Shown here one piece after another: positions 7,065-17,685 of a DNA stretch of 64,000 nucleotides (position 1 is its first letter; every line of letters begins with the position of its first letter). Location of the stretch: assembly GCA_964035575.1 (NCBI GenBank), contig OZ037920.1:992001-1056000 (forward strand), read 5' to 3'. The position numbers and the translations under genes were made by a program. Under the pieces are notes generated by a model. The model was not told where the DNA came from, searched no databases, and was given only the letters and a program-made list of their open reading frames with translations. Origin of the DNA: Rhynchopus sp. YZ270_cl-10. Taxonomy: Eukaryota > Euglenozoa > Diplonemea > Diplonemida > Diplonemidae.

Positions 7065-9479
7065 ATGCAGCTGCAAACATTCCTGCAGCTGTGCACAGCA
7101 GCAGCGCTGTCTGTGTGCTGCGCAGATGCACACAAGGTGGCTGTGTGCTCGTCGACAGCTGTGTCGCAGCCGGGGACAGTGACGTTCTGGTTTGCAACGT
7201 ACTCGCACGGGAACAACCTGGTGAAGGACGCGGCACGTGGGCACATCAAGGCGCCTACAGGGGTGGTGACGACTGCGCCGTTTTCGAACAAGTGCGATGT
7301 GGCGGTACCGCTGTCGTCTGGGGGCCTGCCGGTGTCTGCCGTGGCAGGCACACTTACGGACAACTGCCTGTCCCAGACAGTGACAGGCTCGCAGGGGCAG
7401 ACGCTGTACACATACCCCGCAGACAGCACGTTGACCTGCTACGACGCAGGCACTGTCGATCTGTACGCAGTCGGGCGGACTGGGTCTGAGATACCGTTCA
7501 TGTGCCATGGGGGGAACATTGCAGTGTGGTTCCCCGTGGTGGTGGAGGAGGCTGTGTCGGGCTCGTACGAGGTGTGGACGACAGACACGGGGGCTACGCT
7601 GGACCCTACTAGCGGGTCCGACCCGTGCTCGATGGACGACGACCGCAGCTTCTTCCTGCCGGTGAGTGTCGCTCGCGGGAGGGCGTTGTGCAAAACACGG
7701 CCGGACGTGCCAGAGAACGTGGTGGCGTCCTCGCTGCTGCAGTGCGACGGGGCGGTGCACACCATCTCTGTGGGGATGCAGTGCAACGCGCAGTGCGAGC
7801 CAGGCTACCTGCCTGTGGGGGACCTTGTGTGCGAGGAGGACCCAACGAACAGTAGCCTCGCTGACTGGTCGACGTCGTTCTCGTGTGTGGCGCAGACCTG
7901 TGGCCTGCCGGACAGTGGGAACAACGCAGCCATCTCCTCCACGATTGTCGGTGTGTCGCCGCCGTGCACACGCTTCACGCCTGCTGACGAGGAGTGCGCG
8001 TTTGAGTGCCTGGACACGTCGGGTCTGGTCGGTGTCGGGTACATTGCCTGCGACAGTATGGGTGACTGGCAGCCCGGCTCCAACTACTCCGGGTGTGTGG
8101 CGCCCACGCCGTCCCCTCCAACAGCGTCCCCTCCGACACCATCGCCACCGACACCTGCTCCTCCAACACTGTCACCACCGACACCGTCTCCTCCGACACC
8201 GTCACCCCCGACACCGTCGCCCCCAACACCGTCCCCTCCAACAGCGTCCCCTCCGACACCATCACCACCAACACCGTCACCACCAACACCGTCCCCTCCA
8301 ACACCATCACCACCAACACCGTCTCCTCCGACACCGTCCCCACCGACACCATCACCACCGACTCCAGCGCCTGAGACGCCTGCACCGCCAACACCAGCAC
8401 CGGACACGCCTGCGCCAGACACACTCGCACCGCCCACTGAGGCACCTGAGACGAGTGCACCGCCCACACCAGCACCAGCGACACCATTCCCAGACACACC
8501 TGCACCCACACAGTGCACCACCCCAGACACGGCACCACTTACGTGCGAGGCGACGGCGTCTCACCAGTGTGCATGGCGTGTGGTGCAGTCTGGCCGCCTC
8601 CTGGCTGTTGGGTTCTCTGCAGACGGGAGCCGTGTTGCAACAGGGAGCGACGACGGGGTGCGTGTGTACGACAGCACGACTGGGGTGCAGGTGGCGAAGC
8701 TGGCGTGTGCGGACTTTGCGTCGTACGACGTGACGTTCTCGAGCGACGGTGCTCGTGTTGCTGTGGGTGGTGCCGGCGGGCGTGTTGTTGTGTGCGACGC
8801 TGTGACGGGGGCGCTGGAGGTGACACTGATGGACATGCGTGCGGTGGGGAGTGTGCCGGTGCGCCGTGTGCGCTTCACGGCCGACGCTCGCTTCCTTGTT
8901 GTGAGCGGTGGTGGGAGCGACATGCGCACACGTGTGTTTGACGTGATGTCGGGCTCGCTGGAGCCGGAGATTGTGATCCACAAGCACGCACGCGAGGTGG
9001 CGTTCTCTGCAGACGGGGCGCTGCTGGCCACGTCGTGGGGCACGGAGGTGGACGAGGTTGTGACGGTGTGGCGTGTGCGGAACGGTGCCAAGGTGGCGGA
9101 GCTGCCGTCGCGCTTTGCACGTGTGACGGCACTGTCGTTCTCTGCGTCTGGCGACGAGCTGCTGCGTGGGATGGACGACGGGACGGTGCGTGTGAGCAAG
9201 TGGGGCGGCGGGGTTGTGGGCGATGGTGCGGTGACGGAGCGCCTTGTGCTTGAGACGCAGACGAAGACTGTGTTTGACGCTCGGCACTCGCCAAACGGGG
9301 CACTGCTTGCTGCTGTCGGGGAAGGTGAGGTGACGGTGTGGCGTGCGGCTGGGGGTGTGGCACACCAGCTGTATGGGCACACGCGTGCAGGGCTCCCGCG
9401 TCTCGCGTTCTCACCTGGCAGCACACGCCTCGCTACAGCAAGCCACGACGGCACGCTGCTTCTGTGGGACCTGTTGTAG
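7065..9479 (+). CDS. Secreted sushi-like / Pro-Thr stalk / WD40 propeller protein, array copy 1
   Basis: The protein is 804 residues and looks secreted. Residues 1-22 (MQLQTFLQLCTAAALSVCCA..) are a signal peptide, which is why this ATG is preferred over the upstream in-frame ATG at 6918. Residues 23-205 are an unrecognised Cys-containing domain. Residues about 205-345 hold two Cys-rich modules resembling sushi/CCP repeats (CNAQCEPGYLPVGDLVC, later a Gly/Asp-Trp block closing in Cys). Residues about 346-484 are a stalk of PSPPT units. From about 494 to the end come about seven WD40-type blades with SADGSRVATGSDDG-like turns and VTVW/LLLWD strands. No transmembrane segment or GPI signal is seen. 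An extracellular adhesion or surface-matrix role is an inference. Only 85 bp of its upstream matches the other copies, so its promoter differs. Confidence 0.88.
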   Translation: MQLQTFLQLCTAAALSVCCADAHKVAVCSSTAVSQPGTVTFWFATYSHGNNLVKDAARGHIKAPTGVVTTAPFSNKCDVAVPLSSGGLPVSAVAGTLTDNCLSQTVTGSQGQTLYTYPADSTLTCYDAGTVDLYAVGRTGSEIPFMCHGGNIAVWFPVVVEEAVSGSYEVWTTDTGATLDPTSGSDPCSMDDDRSFFLPVSVARGRALCKTRPDVPENVVASSLLQCDGAVHTISVGMQCNAQCEPGYLPVGDLVCEEDPTNSSLADWSTSFSCVAQTCGLPDSGNNAAISSTIVGVSPPCTRFTPADEECAFECLDTSGLVGVGYIACDSMGDWQPGSNYSGCVAPTPSPPTASPPTPSPPTPAPPTLSPPTPSPPTPSPPTPSPPTPSPPTASPPTPSPPTPSPPTPSPPTPSPPTPSPPTPSPPTPSPPTPAPETPAPPTPAPDTPAPDTLAPPTEAPETSAPPTPAPATPFPDTPAPTQCTTPDTAPLTCEATASHQCAWRVVQSGRLLAVGFSADGSRVATGSDDGVRVYDSTTGVQVAKLACADFASYDVTFSSDGARVAVGGAGGRVVVCDAVTGALEVTLMDMRAVGSVPVRRVRFTADARFLVVSGGGSDMRTRVFDVMSGSLEPEIVIHKHAREVAFSADGALLATSWGTEVDEVVTVWRVRNGAKVAELPSRFARVTALSFSASGDELLRGMDDGTVRVSKWGGGVVGDGAVTERLVLETQTKTVFDARHSPNGALLAAVGEGEVTVWRAAGGVAHQLYGHTRAGLPRLAFSPGSTRLATASHDGTLLLWDLL
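8099..8510 (+). repeat. 15-bp coding minisatellite (PSPPT stalk) in array copy 1
   Basis: Degenerate repeats of a 15-bp unit such as CCGTCACCACCAACA encode the PSPPT stalk; the distal part shifts to PAP/PDT/PET variants. The same block occurs at the same offset in all eleven genes. The repeat count seems constant between copies, which is surprising for a minisatellite and again points to recent homogenisation. Confidence 0.8.
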
Positions 9480-9822
9480 TGAAGCTGATTTTCGAATACT
9501 TTATTTTTTGTTCGGGGAAATTCTTCAAGGAGCATGCGTCCATTAATGAGATGGACTGCAATTTTTTGTTGAATGGCAGCTACACTGAACCAACAGATTA
9601 CCAAAAAAAAAAAAAAAAACACACACACATAGTAAGTAAAAGGGGGAAAAGTTTTTCAGAAGAAAATCACTCCATTGGCTTCAGCGGAAATTAGCACTGC
9701 ATAGCGAGAGTTGAGTTAATGGAAATTTTCACCTTGATAAACCACAAAACCCCAACAATCAAAATAGCCACAATTGTCGATGATTATTACCACCAACCCA
9801 TGATTTTTTTTGTTTTTGTTTT

Positions 9823-9843
9823 GATTTTTGATTTTTGATTTTT
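9823..9843 (+). repeat. GATTTTT heptamer VNTR
   Basis: Three perfect heptamers are followed by GATTTTA. The same locus has three copies in units 1-7 and 10, four in units 8 and 9, and six in unit 11 (53846-53887). It is one of the few length markers separating the units. Confidence 0.85.
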
Positions 9844-10905
9844 GATTTTATTTTTTAATTGTTGTTTTGCTCGGCGAAACTCTGATCTGATCTGCTCCAA
9901 ACGGCTGTCCCACGTGAGATGTAGTAATCTTGCGGGACCAAATAAAAATCAGCAAAATGGGGAAATGGCAATACGCTTTTCCCCCTTTTTGTAGTGTTTT
10001 TCCATGTAGTTTCTGGCCAGATGTTTTTGCATTAAGTTTGCATTTTTAGAGGTGTTGCGTGTTGTATGCATACAGCACGTGGCCAACACTCTGTCCCCAT
10101 GTTTACTCCCTTATCCCTTTACCCCTTTATCCCTTTTCTCCCCTTTACCCCTTTATCCCCACCGCACACATCTGTCCACTTGACACCCCTTTTATAATAT
10201 CTGCTGTGTGTGCTCGTTTGGTGATTGCTTGGGATGACCAGGCAGCGCAAATATGCATGCGCAGCAAGAACAAGTCAGCGGTGCTGCATGGGTGTGTGTT
10301 GTGTGTTGTTTGTGTAGCTTTGTTATTGCTTCACCTCAACAAAGGGGGTTTATTTTCGCATTCTCTTTCTTATGTTAGCTTCCCAGTTGCTGATAGTTGG
10401 TACACACATTGCGTGTCTATAGCCTCGCTCTGTGCTTGCTTGCGGGTGTGGATGTGTGGATGTGTGGATTTGTGGTTCTGGGACAGTGTGCACGTGTTCG
10501 TGTCGAGTGTTCCTCCGTTGTCCCTGCATTTCCGCGTCTGCCTGCAAAAAGGGTGTTTTATCACCGCCACTTTCACGTATACTGACCACTTTCTCACTCT
10601 TCTTACCTTTTTCTTGAGATCTGTGCGCCGTGAGGCGCATGTTTATTCCAAGGTTTCTTTCTTTCTTTCTCTCTTTCTCTCTTTCATTCAATTAATTGCC
10701 CTCACCTTCTCCTACGCCACACACAGCGCTCTGTTGTGTCTGCCTTTGATTATCTCGTTGATGTGGTTTATCTTTTATCTTTTGTAAAGAGAGACACCAC
10801 ATCCCCACTCTTTTGCGGTGTGTGTCGTCCCCGGCACACCTTTTTCGTTTCTTTTCTGTTCGCTTCGCAACGTCTTCCCCCACCCCTTCAGCGAGCGTAC
10901 CCTCC

Positions 10906-10949
10906 TCTCTCTTTCTCTTTTTCTCTTTTTCTCTCTACCCCATGTCAAG
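10906..10949 (+). promoter_or_regulatory. Candidate leader splice acceptor for array copy 2
   Basis: A 30-nt C/T tract is followed by the first AG at 10949 (another at 10956). The repeat period places the same signal upstream of copies 3-11 and, at the right edge, upstream of the PB1-UBA gene. Copy 1 lacks it. Confidence 0.35.
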
Positions 10950-11167
10950 GATGCAGAAGAGGATGCACAGCTGCGCATCTTCCTCCAGCCCTTTTGATGG
11001 TTTTTTGGGGTTTTTGGAAAATTGAATACAAAAAAAAAAAGCTGCCCACACCCACACATGTTTTCGTCCTGCATCTGCATGCATCCCAACCACCACCATC
11101 ACACCACTACAATGCCACAGATTTGTTTATTCACTTTTGTTGTAAAAACAAAAAAGACAAGACAACA

Positions 11168-13582
11168 ATGCAGCTGCAAACATTCCTGCAGCTGTGCACA
11201 GCAGCAGCGCTGTCTGTGTGCTGCGCAGATGCACACAAGGTGGCTGTGTGCTCGTCGACAGCTGTGTCGCAGCCGGGGACAGTGACGTTCTGGTTTGCAA
11301 CGTACTCGCACGGGAACAACCTGGTGAAGGACGCGGCACGTGGGCACATCAAGGCGCCTACAGGGGTGGTGACGACTGCGCCGTTTTCGAACAAGTGCGA
11401 TGTGGCGGTACCGCTGTCGTCTGGGGGCCTGCCGGTGTCTGCCGTGGCAGGCACACTTACGGACAACTGCCTGTCCCAGACAGTGACAGGCTCGCAGGGG
11501 CAGACGCTGTACACATACCCCGCAGACAGCACGTTGACCTGCTACGACGCAGGCACTGTCGATCTGTACGCAGTCGGGCGGACTGGGTCTGAGATACCGT
11601 TCATGTGCCATGGGGGGAACATTGCAGTGTGGTTCCCCGTGGTGGTGGAGGAGGCTGTGTCGGGCTCGTACGAGGTGTGGACGACAGACACGGGGGCTAC
11701 GCTGGACCCTACTAGCGGGTCCGACCCGTGCTCGATGGACGACGACCGCAGCTTCTTCCTGCCGGTGAGTGTCGCTCGCGGGAGGGCGTTGTGCAAAACA
11801 CGGCCGGACGTGCCAGAGAACGTGGTGGCGTCCTCGCTGCTGCAGTGCGACGGGGCGGTGCACACCATCTCTGTGGGGATGCAGTGCAACGCGCAGTGCG
11901 AGCCAGGCTACCTGCCTGTGGGGGACCTTGTGTGCGAGGAGGACCCAACGAACAGTAGCCTCGCTGACTGGTCGACGTCGTTCTCGTGTGTGGCGCAGAC
12001 CTGTGGCCTGCCGGACAGTGGGAACAACGCAGCCATCTCCTCCACGATTGTCGGTGTGTCGCCGCCGTGCACACGCTTCACGCCTGCTGACGAGGAGTGC
12101 GCGTTTGAGTGCCTGGACACGTCGGGTCTGGTCGGTGTCGGGTACATTGCCTGCGACAGTATGGGTGACTGGCAGCCCGGCTCCAACTACTCCGGGTGTG
12201 TGGCGCCCACGCCGTCCCCTCCAACAGCGTCCCCTCCGACACCATCGCCACCGACACCTGCTCCTCCAACACTGTCACCACCGACACCGTCTCCTCCGAC
12301 ACCGTCACCCCCGACACCGTCGCCCCCAACACCGTCCCCTCCAACAGCGTCCCCTCCGACACCATCACCACCAACACCGTCACCACCAACACCGTCCCCT
12401 CCAACACCATCACCACCAACACCGTCTCCTCCGACACCGTCCCCACCGACACCATCACCACCGACTCCAGCGCCTGAGACGCCTGCACCGCCAACACCAG
12501 CACCGGACACGCCTGCGCCAGACACACTCGCACCGCCCACTGAGGCACCTGAGACGAGTGCACCGCCCACACCAGCACCAGCGACACCATTCCCAGACAC
12601 ACCTGCACCCACACAGTGCACCACCCCAGACACGGCACCACTTACGTGCGAGGCGACGGCGTCTCACCAGTGTGCATGGCGTGTGGTGCAGTCTGGCCGC
12701 CTCCTGGCTGTTGGGTTCTCTGCAGACGGGAGCCGTGTTGCAACAGGGAGCGACGACGGGGTGCGTGTGTACGACAGCACGACTGGGGTGCAGGTGGCGA
12801 AGCTGGCGTGTGCGGACTTTGCGTCGTACGACGTGACGTTCTCGAGCGACGGTGCTCGTGTTGCTGTGGGTGGTGCCGGCGGGCGTGTTGTTGTGTGCGA
12901 CGCTGTGACGGGGGCGCTGGAGGTGACACTGATGGACATGCGTGCGGTGGGGAGTGTGCCGGTGCGCCGTGTGCGCTTCACGGCCGACGCTCGCTTCCTT
13001 GTTGTGAGCGGTGGTGGGAGCGACATGCGCACACGTGTGTTTGACGTGATGTCGGGCTCGCTGGAGCCGGAGATTGTGATCCACAAGCACGCACGCGAGG
13101 TGGCGTTCTCTGCAGACGGGGCGCTGCTGGCCACGTCGTGGGGCACGGAGGTGGACGAGGTTGTGACGGTGTGGCGTGTGCGGAACGGTGCCAAGGTGGC
13201 GGAGCTGCCGTCGCGCTTTGCACGTGTGACGGCACTGTCGTTCTCTGCGTCTGGCGACGAGCTGCTGCGTGGGATGGACGACGGGACGGTGCGTGTGAGC
13301 AAGTGGGGCGGCGGGGTTGTGGGCGATGGTGCGGTGACGGAGCGCCTTGTGCTTGAGACGCAGACGAAGACTGTGTTTGACGCTCGGCACTCGCCAAACG
13401 GGGCACTGCTTGCTGCTGTCGGGGAAGGTGAGGTGACGGTGTGGCGTGCGGCTGGGGGTGTGGCACACCAGCTGTATGGGCACACGCGTGCAGGGCTCCC
13501 GCGTCTCGCGTTCTCACCTGGCAGCACACGCCTCGCTACAGCAAGCCACGACGGCACGCTGCTTCTGTGGGACCTGTTGTAG
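11168..13582 (+). CDS. Secreted WD40-propeller protein, array copy 2
   Basis: The predicted protein is identical to that of copy 1 from MQLQTFLQL to the terminal LLLWDLL. An in-frame ATG at 10736 would add 144 residues, but that extension runs through the CT tract and A-run of the spacer and would bury the signal peptide, so it is rejected. This is the first copy with the full array spacer upstream. Confidence 0.88.
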   Translation: MQLQTFLQLCTAAALSVCCADAHKVAVCSSTAVSQPGTVTFWFATYSHGNNLVKDAARGHIKAPTGVVTTAPFSNKCDVAVPLSSGGLPVSAVAGTLTDNCLSQTVTGSQGQTLYTYPADSTLTCYDAGTVDLYAVGRTGSEIPFMCHGGNIAVWFPVVVEEAVSGSYEVWTTDTGATLDPTSGSDPCSMDDDRSFFLPVSVARGRALCKTRPDVPENVVASSLLQCDGAVHTISVGMQCNAQCEPGYLPVGDLVCEEDPTNSSLADWSTSFSCVAQTCGLPDSGNNAAISSTIVGVSPPCTRFTPADEECAFECLDTSGLVGVGYIACDSMGDWQPGSNYSGCVAPTPSPPTASPPTPSPPTPAPPTLSPPTPSPPTPSPPTPSPPTPSPPTASPPTPSPPTPSPPTPSPPTPSPPTPSPPTPSPPTPSPPTPAPETPAPPTPAPDTPAPDTLAPPTEAPETSAPPTPAPATPFPDTPAPTQCTTPDTAPLTCEATASHQCAWRVVQSGRLLAVGFSADGSRVATGSDDGVRVYDSTTGVQVAKLACADFASYDVTFSSDGARVAVGGAGGRVVVCDAVTGALEVTLMDMRAVGSVPVRRVRFTADARFLVVSGGGSDMRTRVFDVMSGSLEPEIVIHKHAREVAFSADGALLATSWGTEVDEVVTVWRVRNGAKVAELPSRFARVTALSFSASGDELLRGMDDGTVRVSKWGGGVVGDGAVTERLVLETQTKTVFDARHSPNGALLAAVGEGEVTVWRAAGGVAHQLYGHTRAGLPRLAFSPGSTRLATASHDGTLLLWDLL

Positions 13583-15270
13583 TGAAGCTGATTTTCGAAT
13601 ACTTTATTTTTTGTTCGGGGAAATTCTTCAAGGAGCATGCGTCCATTAATGAGATGGACTGCAATTTTTTGTTGAATGGCAGCTACACTGAACCAACAGA
13701 TTACCAAAAAAAAAAAAAAAAACACACACACATAGTAAGTAAAAGGGGGAAAAGTTTTTCAGAAGAAAATCACTCCATTGGCTTCAGCGGAAATTAGCAC
13801 TGCATAGCGAGAGTTGAGTTAATGGAAATTTTCACCTTGATAAACCACAAAACCCCAACAATCAAAATAGCCACAATTGTCGATGATTATTACCACCAAC
13901 CCATGATTTTTTTTGTTTTTGTTTTGATTTTTGATTTTTGATTTTTGATTTTATTTTTTAATTGTTGTTTTGCTCGGCGAAACTCTGATCTGATCTGCTC
14001 CAAACGGCTGTCCCACGTGAGATGTAGTAATCTTGCGGGACCAAATAAAAATCAGCAAAATGGGGAAATGGCAATACGCTTTTCCCCCTTTTTGTAGTGT
14101 TTTTCCATGTAGTTTCTGGCCAGATGTTTTTGCATTAAGTTTGCATTTTTAGAGGTGTTGCGTGTTGTATGCATACAGCACGTGGCCAACACTCTGTCCC
14201 CATGTTTACTCCCTTATCCCTTTACCCCTTTATCCCTTTTCTCCCCTTTACCCCTTTATCCCCACCGCACACATCTGTCCACTTGACACCCCTTTTATAA
14301 TATCTGCTGTGTGTGCTCGTTTGGTGATTGCTTGGGATGACCAGGCAGCGCAAATATGCATGCGCAGCAAGAACAAGTCAGCGGTGCTGCATGGGTGTGT
14401 GTTGTGTGTTGTTTGTGTAGCTTTGTTATTGCTTCACCTCAACAAAGGGGGTTTATTTTCGCATTCTCTTTCTTATGTTAGCTTCCCAGTTGCTGATAGT
14501 TGGTACACACATTGCGTGTCTATAGCCTCGCTCTGTGCTTGCTTGCGGGTGTGGATGTGTGGATGTGTGGATTTGTGGTTCTGGGACAGTGTGCACGTGT
14601 TCGTGTCGAGTGTTCCTCCGTTGTCCCTGCATTTCCGCGTCTGCCTGCAAAAAGGGTGTTTTATCACCGCCACTTTCACGTATACTGACCACTTTCTCAC
14701 TCTTCTTACCTTTTTCTTGAGATCTGTGCGCCGTGAGGCGCATGTTTATTCCAAGGTTTCTTTCTTTCTTTCTCTCTTTCTCTCTTTCATTCAATTAATT
14801 GCCCTCACCTTCTCCTACGCCACACACAGCGCTCTGTTGTGTCTGCCTTTGATTATCTCGTTGATGTGGTTTATCTTTTATCTTTTGTAAAGAGAGACAC
14901 CACATCCCCACTCTTTTGCGGTGTGTGTCGTCCCCGGCACACCTTTTTCGTTTCTTTTCTGTTCGCTTCGCAACGTCTTCCCCCACCCCTTCAGCGAGCG
15001 TACCCTCCTCTCTCTTTCTCTTTTTCTCTTTTTCTCTCTACCCCATGTCAAGGATGCAGAAGAGGATGCACAGCTGCGCATCTTCCTCCAGCCCTTTTGA
15101 TGGTTTTTTGGGGTTTTTGGAAAATTGAATACAAAAAAAAAAAGCTGCCCACACCCACACATGTTTTCGTCCTGCATCTGCATGCATCCCAACCACCACC
15201 ATCACACCACTACAATGCCACAGATTTGTTTATTCACTTTTGTTGTAAAAACAAAAAAGACAAGACAACA

Positions 15271-17685
15271 ATGCAGCTGCAAACATTCCTGCAGCTGTGC
15301 ACAGCAGCAGCGCTGTCTGTGTGCTGCGCAGATGCACACAAGGTGGCTGTGTGCTCGTCGACAGCTGTGTCGCAGCCGGGGACAGTGACGTTCTGGTTTG
15401 CAACGTACTCGCACGGGAACAACCTGGTGAAGGACGCGGCACGTGGGCACATCAAGGCGCCTACAGGGGTGGTGACGACTGCGCCGTTTTCGAACAAGTG
15501 CGATGTGGCGGTACCGCTGTCGTCTGGGGGCCTGCCGGTGTCTGCCGTGGCAGGCACACTTACGGACAACTGCCTGTCCCAGACAGTGACAGGCTCGCAG
15601 GGGCAGACGCTGTACACATACCCCGCAGACAGCACGTTGACCTGCTACGACGCAGGCACTGTCGATCTGTACGCAGTCGGGCGGACTGGGTCTGAGATAC
15701 CGTTCATGTGCCATGGGGGGAACATTGCAGTGTGGTTCCCCGTGGTGGTGGAGGAGGCTGTGTCGGGCTCGTACGAGGTGTGGACGACAGACACGGGGGC
15801 TACGCTGGACCCTACTAGCGGGTCCGACCCGTGCTCGATGGACGACGACCGCAGCTTCTTCCTGCCGGTGAGTGTCGCTCGCGGGAGGGCGTTGTGCAAA
15901 ACACGGCCGGACGTGCCAGAGAACGTGGTGGCGTCCTCGCTGCTGCAGTGCGACGGGGCGGTGCACACCATCTCTGTGGGGATGCAGTGCAACGCGCAGT
16001 GCGAGCCAGGCTACCTGCCTGTGGGGGACCTTGTGTGCGAGGAGGACCCAACGAACAGTAGCCTCGCTGACTGGTCGACGTCGTTCTCGTGTGTGGCGCA
16101 GACCTGTGGCCTGCCGGACAGTGGGAACAACGCAGCCATCTCCTCCACGATTGTCGGTGTGTCGCCGCCGTGCACACGCTTCACGCCTGCTGACGAGGAG
16201 TGCGCGTTTGAGTGCCTGGACACGTCGGGTCTGGTCGGTGTCGGGTACATTGCCTGCGACAGTATGGGTGACTGGCAGCCCGGCTCCAACTACTCCGGGT
16301 GTGTGGCGCCCACGCCGTCCCCTCCAACAGCGTCCCCTCCGACACCATCGCCACCGACACCTGCTCCTCCAACACTGTCACCACCGACACCGTCTCCTCC
16401 GACACCGTCACCCCCGACACCGTCGCCCCCAACACCGTCCCCTCCAACAGCGTCCCCTCCGACACCATCACCACCAACACCGTCACCACCAACACCGTCC
16501 CCTCCAACACCATCACCACCAACACCGTCTCCTCCGACACCGTCCCCACCGACACCATCACCACCGACTCCAGCGCCTGAGACGCCTGCACCGCCAACAC
16601 CAGCACCGGACACGCCTGCGCCAGACACACTCGCACCGCCCACTGAGGCACCTGAGACGAGTGCACCGCCCACACCAGCACCAGCGACACCATTCCCAGA
16701 CACACCTGCACCCACACAGTGCACCACCCCAGACACGGCACCACTTACGTGCGAGGCGACGGCGTCTCACCAGTGTGCATGGCGTGTGGTGCAGTCTGGC
16801 CGCCTCCTGGCTGTTGGGTTCTCTGCAGACGGGAGCCGTGTTGCAACAGGGAGCGACGACGGGGTGCGTGTGTACGACAGCACGACTGGGGTGCAGGTGG
16901 CGAAGCTGGCGTGTGCGGACTTTGCGTCGTACGACGTGACGTTCTCGAGCGACGGTGCTCGTGTTGCTGTGGGTGGTGCCGGCGGGCGTGTTGTTGTGTG
17001 CGACGCTGTGACGGGGGCGCTGGAGGTGACACTGATGGACATGCGTGCGGTGGGGAGTGTGCCGGTGCGCCGTGTGCGCTTCACGGCCGACGCTCGCTTC
17101 CTTGTTGTGAGCGGTGGTGGGAGCGACATGCGCACACGTGTGTTTGACGTGATGTCGGGCTCGCTGGAGCCGGAGATTGTGATCCACAAGCACGCACGCG
17201 AGGTGGCGTTCTCTGCAGACGGGGCGCTGCTGGCCACGTCGTGGGGCACGGAGGTGGACGAGGTTGTGACGGTGTGGCGTGTGCGGAACGGTGCCAAGGT
17301 GGCGGAGCTGCCGTCGCGCTTTGCACGTGTGACGGCACTGTCGTTCTCTGCGTCTGGCGACGAGCTGCTGCGTGGGATGGACGACGGGACGGTGCGTGTG
17401 AGCAAGTGGGGCGGCGGGGTTGTGGGCGATGGTGCGGTGACGGAGCGCCTTGTGCTTGAGACGCAGACGAAGACTGTGTTTGACGCTCGGCACTCGCCAA
17501 ACGGGGCACTGCTTGCTGCTGTCGGGGAAGGTGAGGTGACGGTGTGGCGTGCGGCTGGGGGTGTGGCACACCAGCTGTATGGGCACACGCGTGCAGGGCT
17601 CCCGCGTCTCGCGTTCTCACCTGGCAGCACACGCCTCGCTACAGCAAGCCACGACGGCACGCTGCTTCTGTGGGACCTGTTGTAG
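15271..17685 (+). CDS. Secreted WD40-propeller protein, array copy 3
   Basis: Same 804-residue product as copies 1 and 2, exactly one 4,103-bp period further on. No difference from copy 2 was noticed in the gene or its spacer. Confidence 0.88.
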   Translation: MQLQTFLQLCTAAALSVCCADAHKVAVCSSTAVSQPGTVTFWFATYSHGNNLVKDAARGHIKAPTGVVTTAPFSNKCDVAVPLSSGGLPVSAVAGTLTDNCLSQTVTGSQGQTLYTYPADSTLTCYDAGTVDLYAVGRTGSEIPFMCHGGNIAVWFPVVVEEAVSGSYEVWTTDTGATLDPTSGSDPCSMDDDRSFFLPVSVARGRALCKTRPDVPENVVASSLLQCDGAVHTISVGMQCNAQCEPGYLPVGDLVCEEDPTNSSLADWSTSFSCVAQTCGLPDSGNNAAISSTIVGVSPPCTRFTPADEECAFECLDTSGLVGVGYIACDSMGDWQPGSNYSGCVAPTPSPPTASPPTPSPPTPAPPTLSPPTPSPPTPSPPTPSPPTPSPPTASPPTPSPPTPSPPTPSPPTPSPPTPSPPTPSPPTPSPPTPAPETPAPPTPAPDTPAPDTLAPPTEAPETSAPPTPAPATPFPDTPAPTQCTTPDTAPLTCEATASHQCAWRVVQSGRLLAVGFSADGSRVATGSDDGVRVYDSTTGVQVAKLACADFASYDVTFSSDGARVAVGGAGGRVVVCDAVTGALEVTLMDMRAVGSVPVRRVRFTADARFLVVSGGGSDMRTRVFDVMSGSLEPEIVIHKHAREVAFSADGALLATSWGTEVDEVVTVWRVRNGAKVAELPSRFARVTALSFSASGDELLRGMDDGTVRVSKWGGGVVGDGAVTERLVLETQTKTVFDARHSPNGALLAAVGEGEVTVWRAAGGVAHQLYGHTRAGLPRLAFSPGSTRLATASHDGTLLLWDLL

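Larger units (their letters stand above)
9480..11167 (+). promoter_or_regulatory. Array spacer (representative, unit 1 to unit 2)
   Basis: From left to right it holds the 3' flank with a poly-A plus CA run (9603-9629), the site TAGTAA (9630-9635) used by element B in unit 7, a GATTTTT heptamer repeat (9823-9843), an AATAAA at 9947, pyrimidine blocks of CCCTTTA type (10105-10160), TTTCTTTCTC runs (10660-10690) and a strong CT tract (10906-10937). The CT tract ends in CCCCATGTCAAG at 10949, a plausible leader acceptor about 220 nt before the next ATG. The open frames of up to 242 codons in it look like low-complexity chance. Confidence 0.5.

Noticed and set aside
8099-8510. CRISPR-like array
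   Set aside because: The repeats are 15-bp coding units without spacers, in a eukaryotic gene.
8084-8530. Minus-strand frame rich in GVGGDGVGGD opposite the stalk
   Set aside because: It is the reverse reading of the 15-bp stalk repeat, which is open in most frames.
8352-9628. Long minus-strand open frames opposite the WD40 part (342 and 355 codons, and repeats of these in each unit)
   Set aside because: They arise because the sense codons avoid A/T at third positions; they have His/Arg/Ser/Pro-biased, motif-free products and overlap a gene with clear domains.
10059-10787. 242-codon frame in the array spacer
   Set aside because: The product is a low-complexity mix of L, F, C and S from pyrimidine tracts, and it is broken by the 13-bp loss in the unit 7 spacer while the real gene is kept. 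Conservation elsewhere only reflects array identity.
10736-11167. 144-residue N-terminal extension of the array protein
   Set aside because: It would be translated through the CT tract and A-run and would place the signal peptide internally; copy 1 has an unrelated upstream sequence there.
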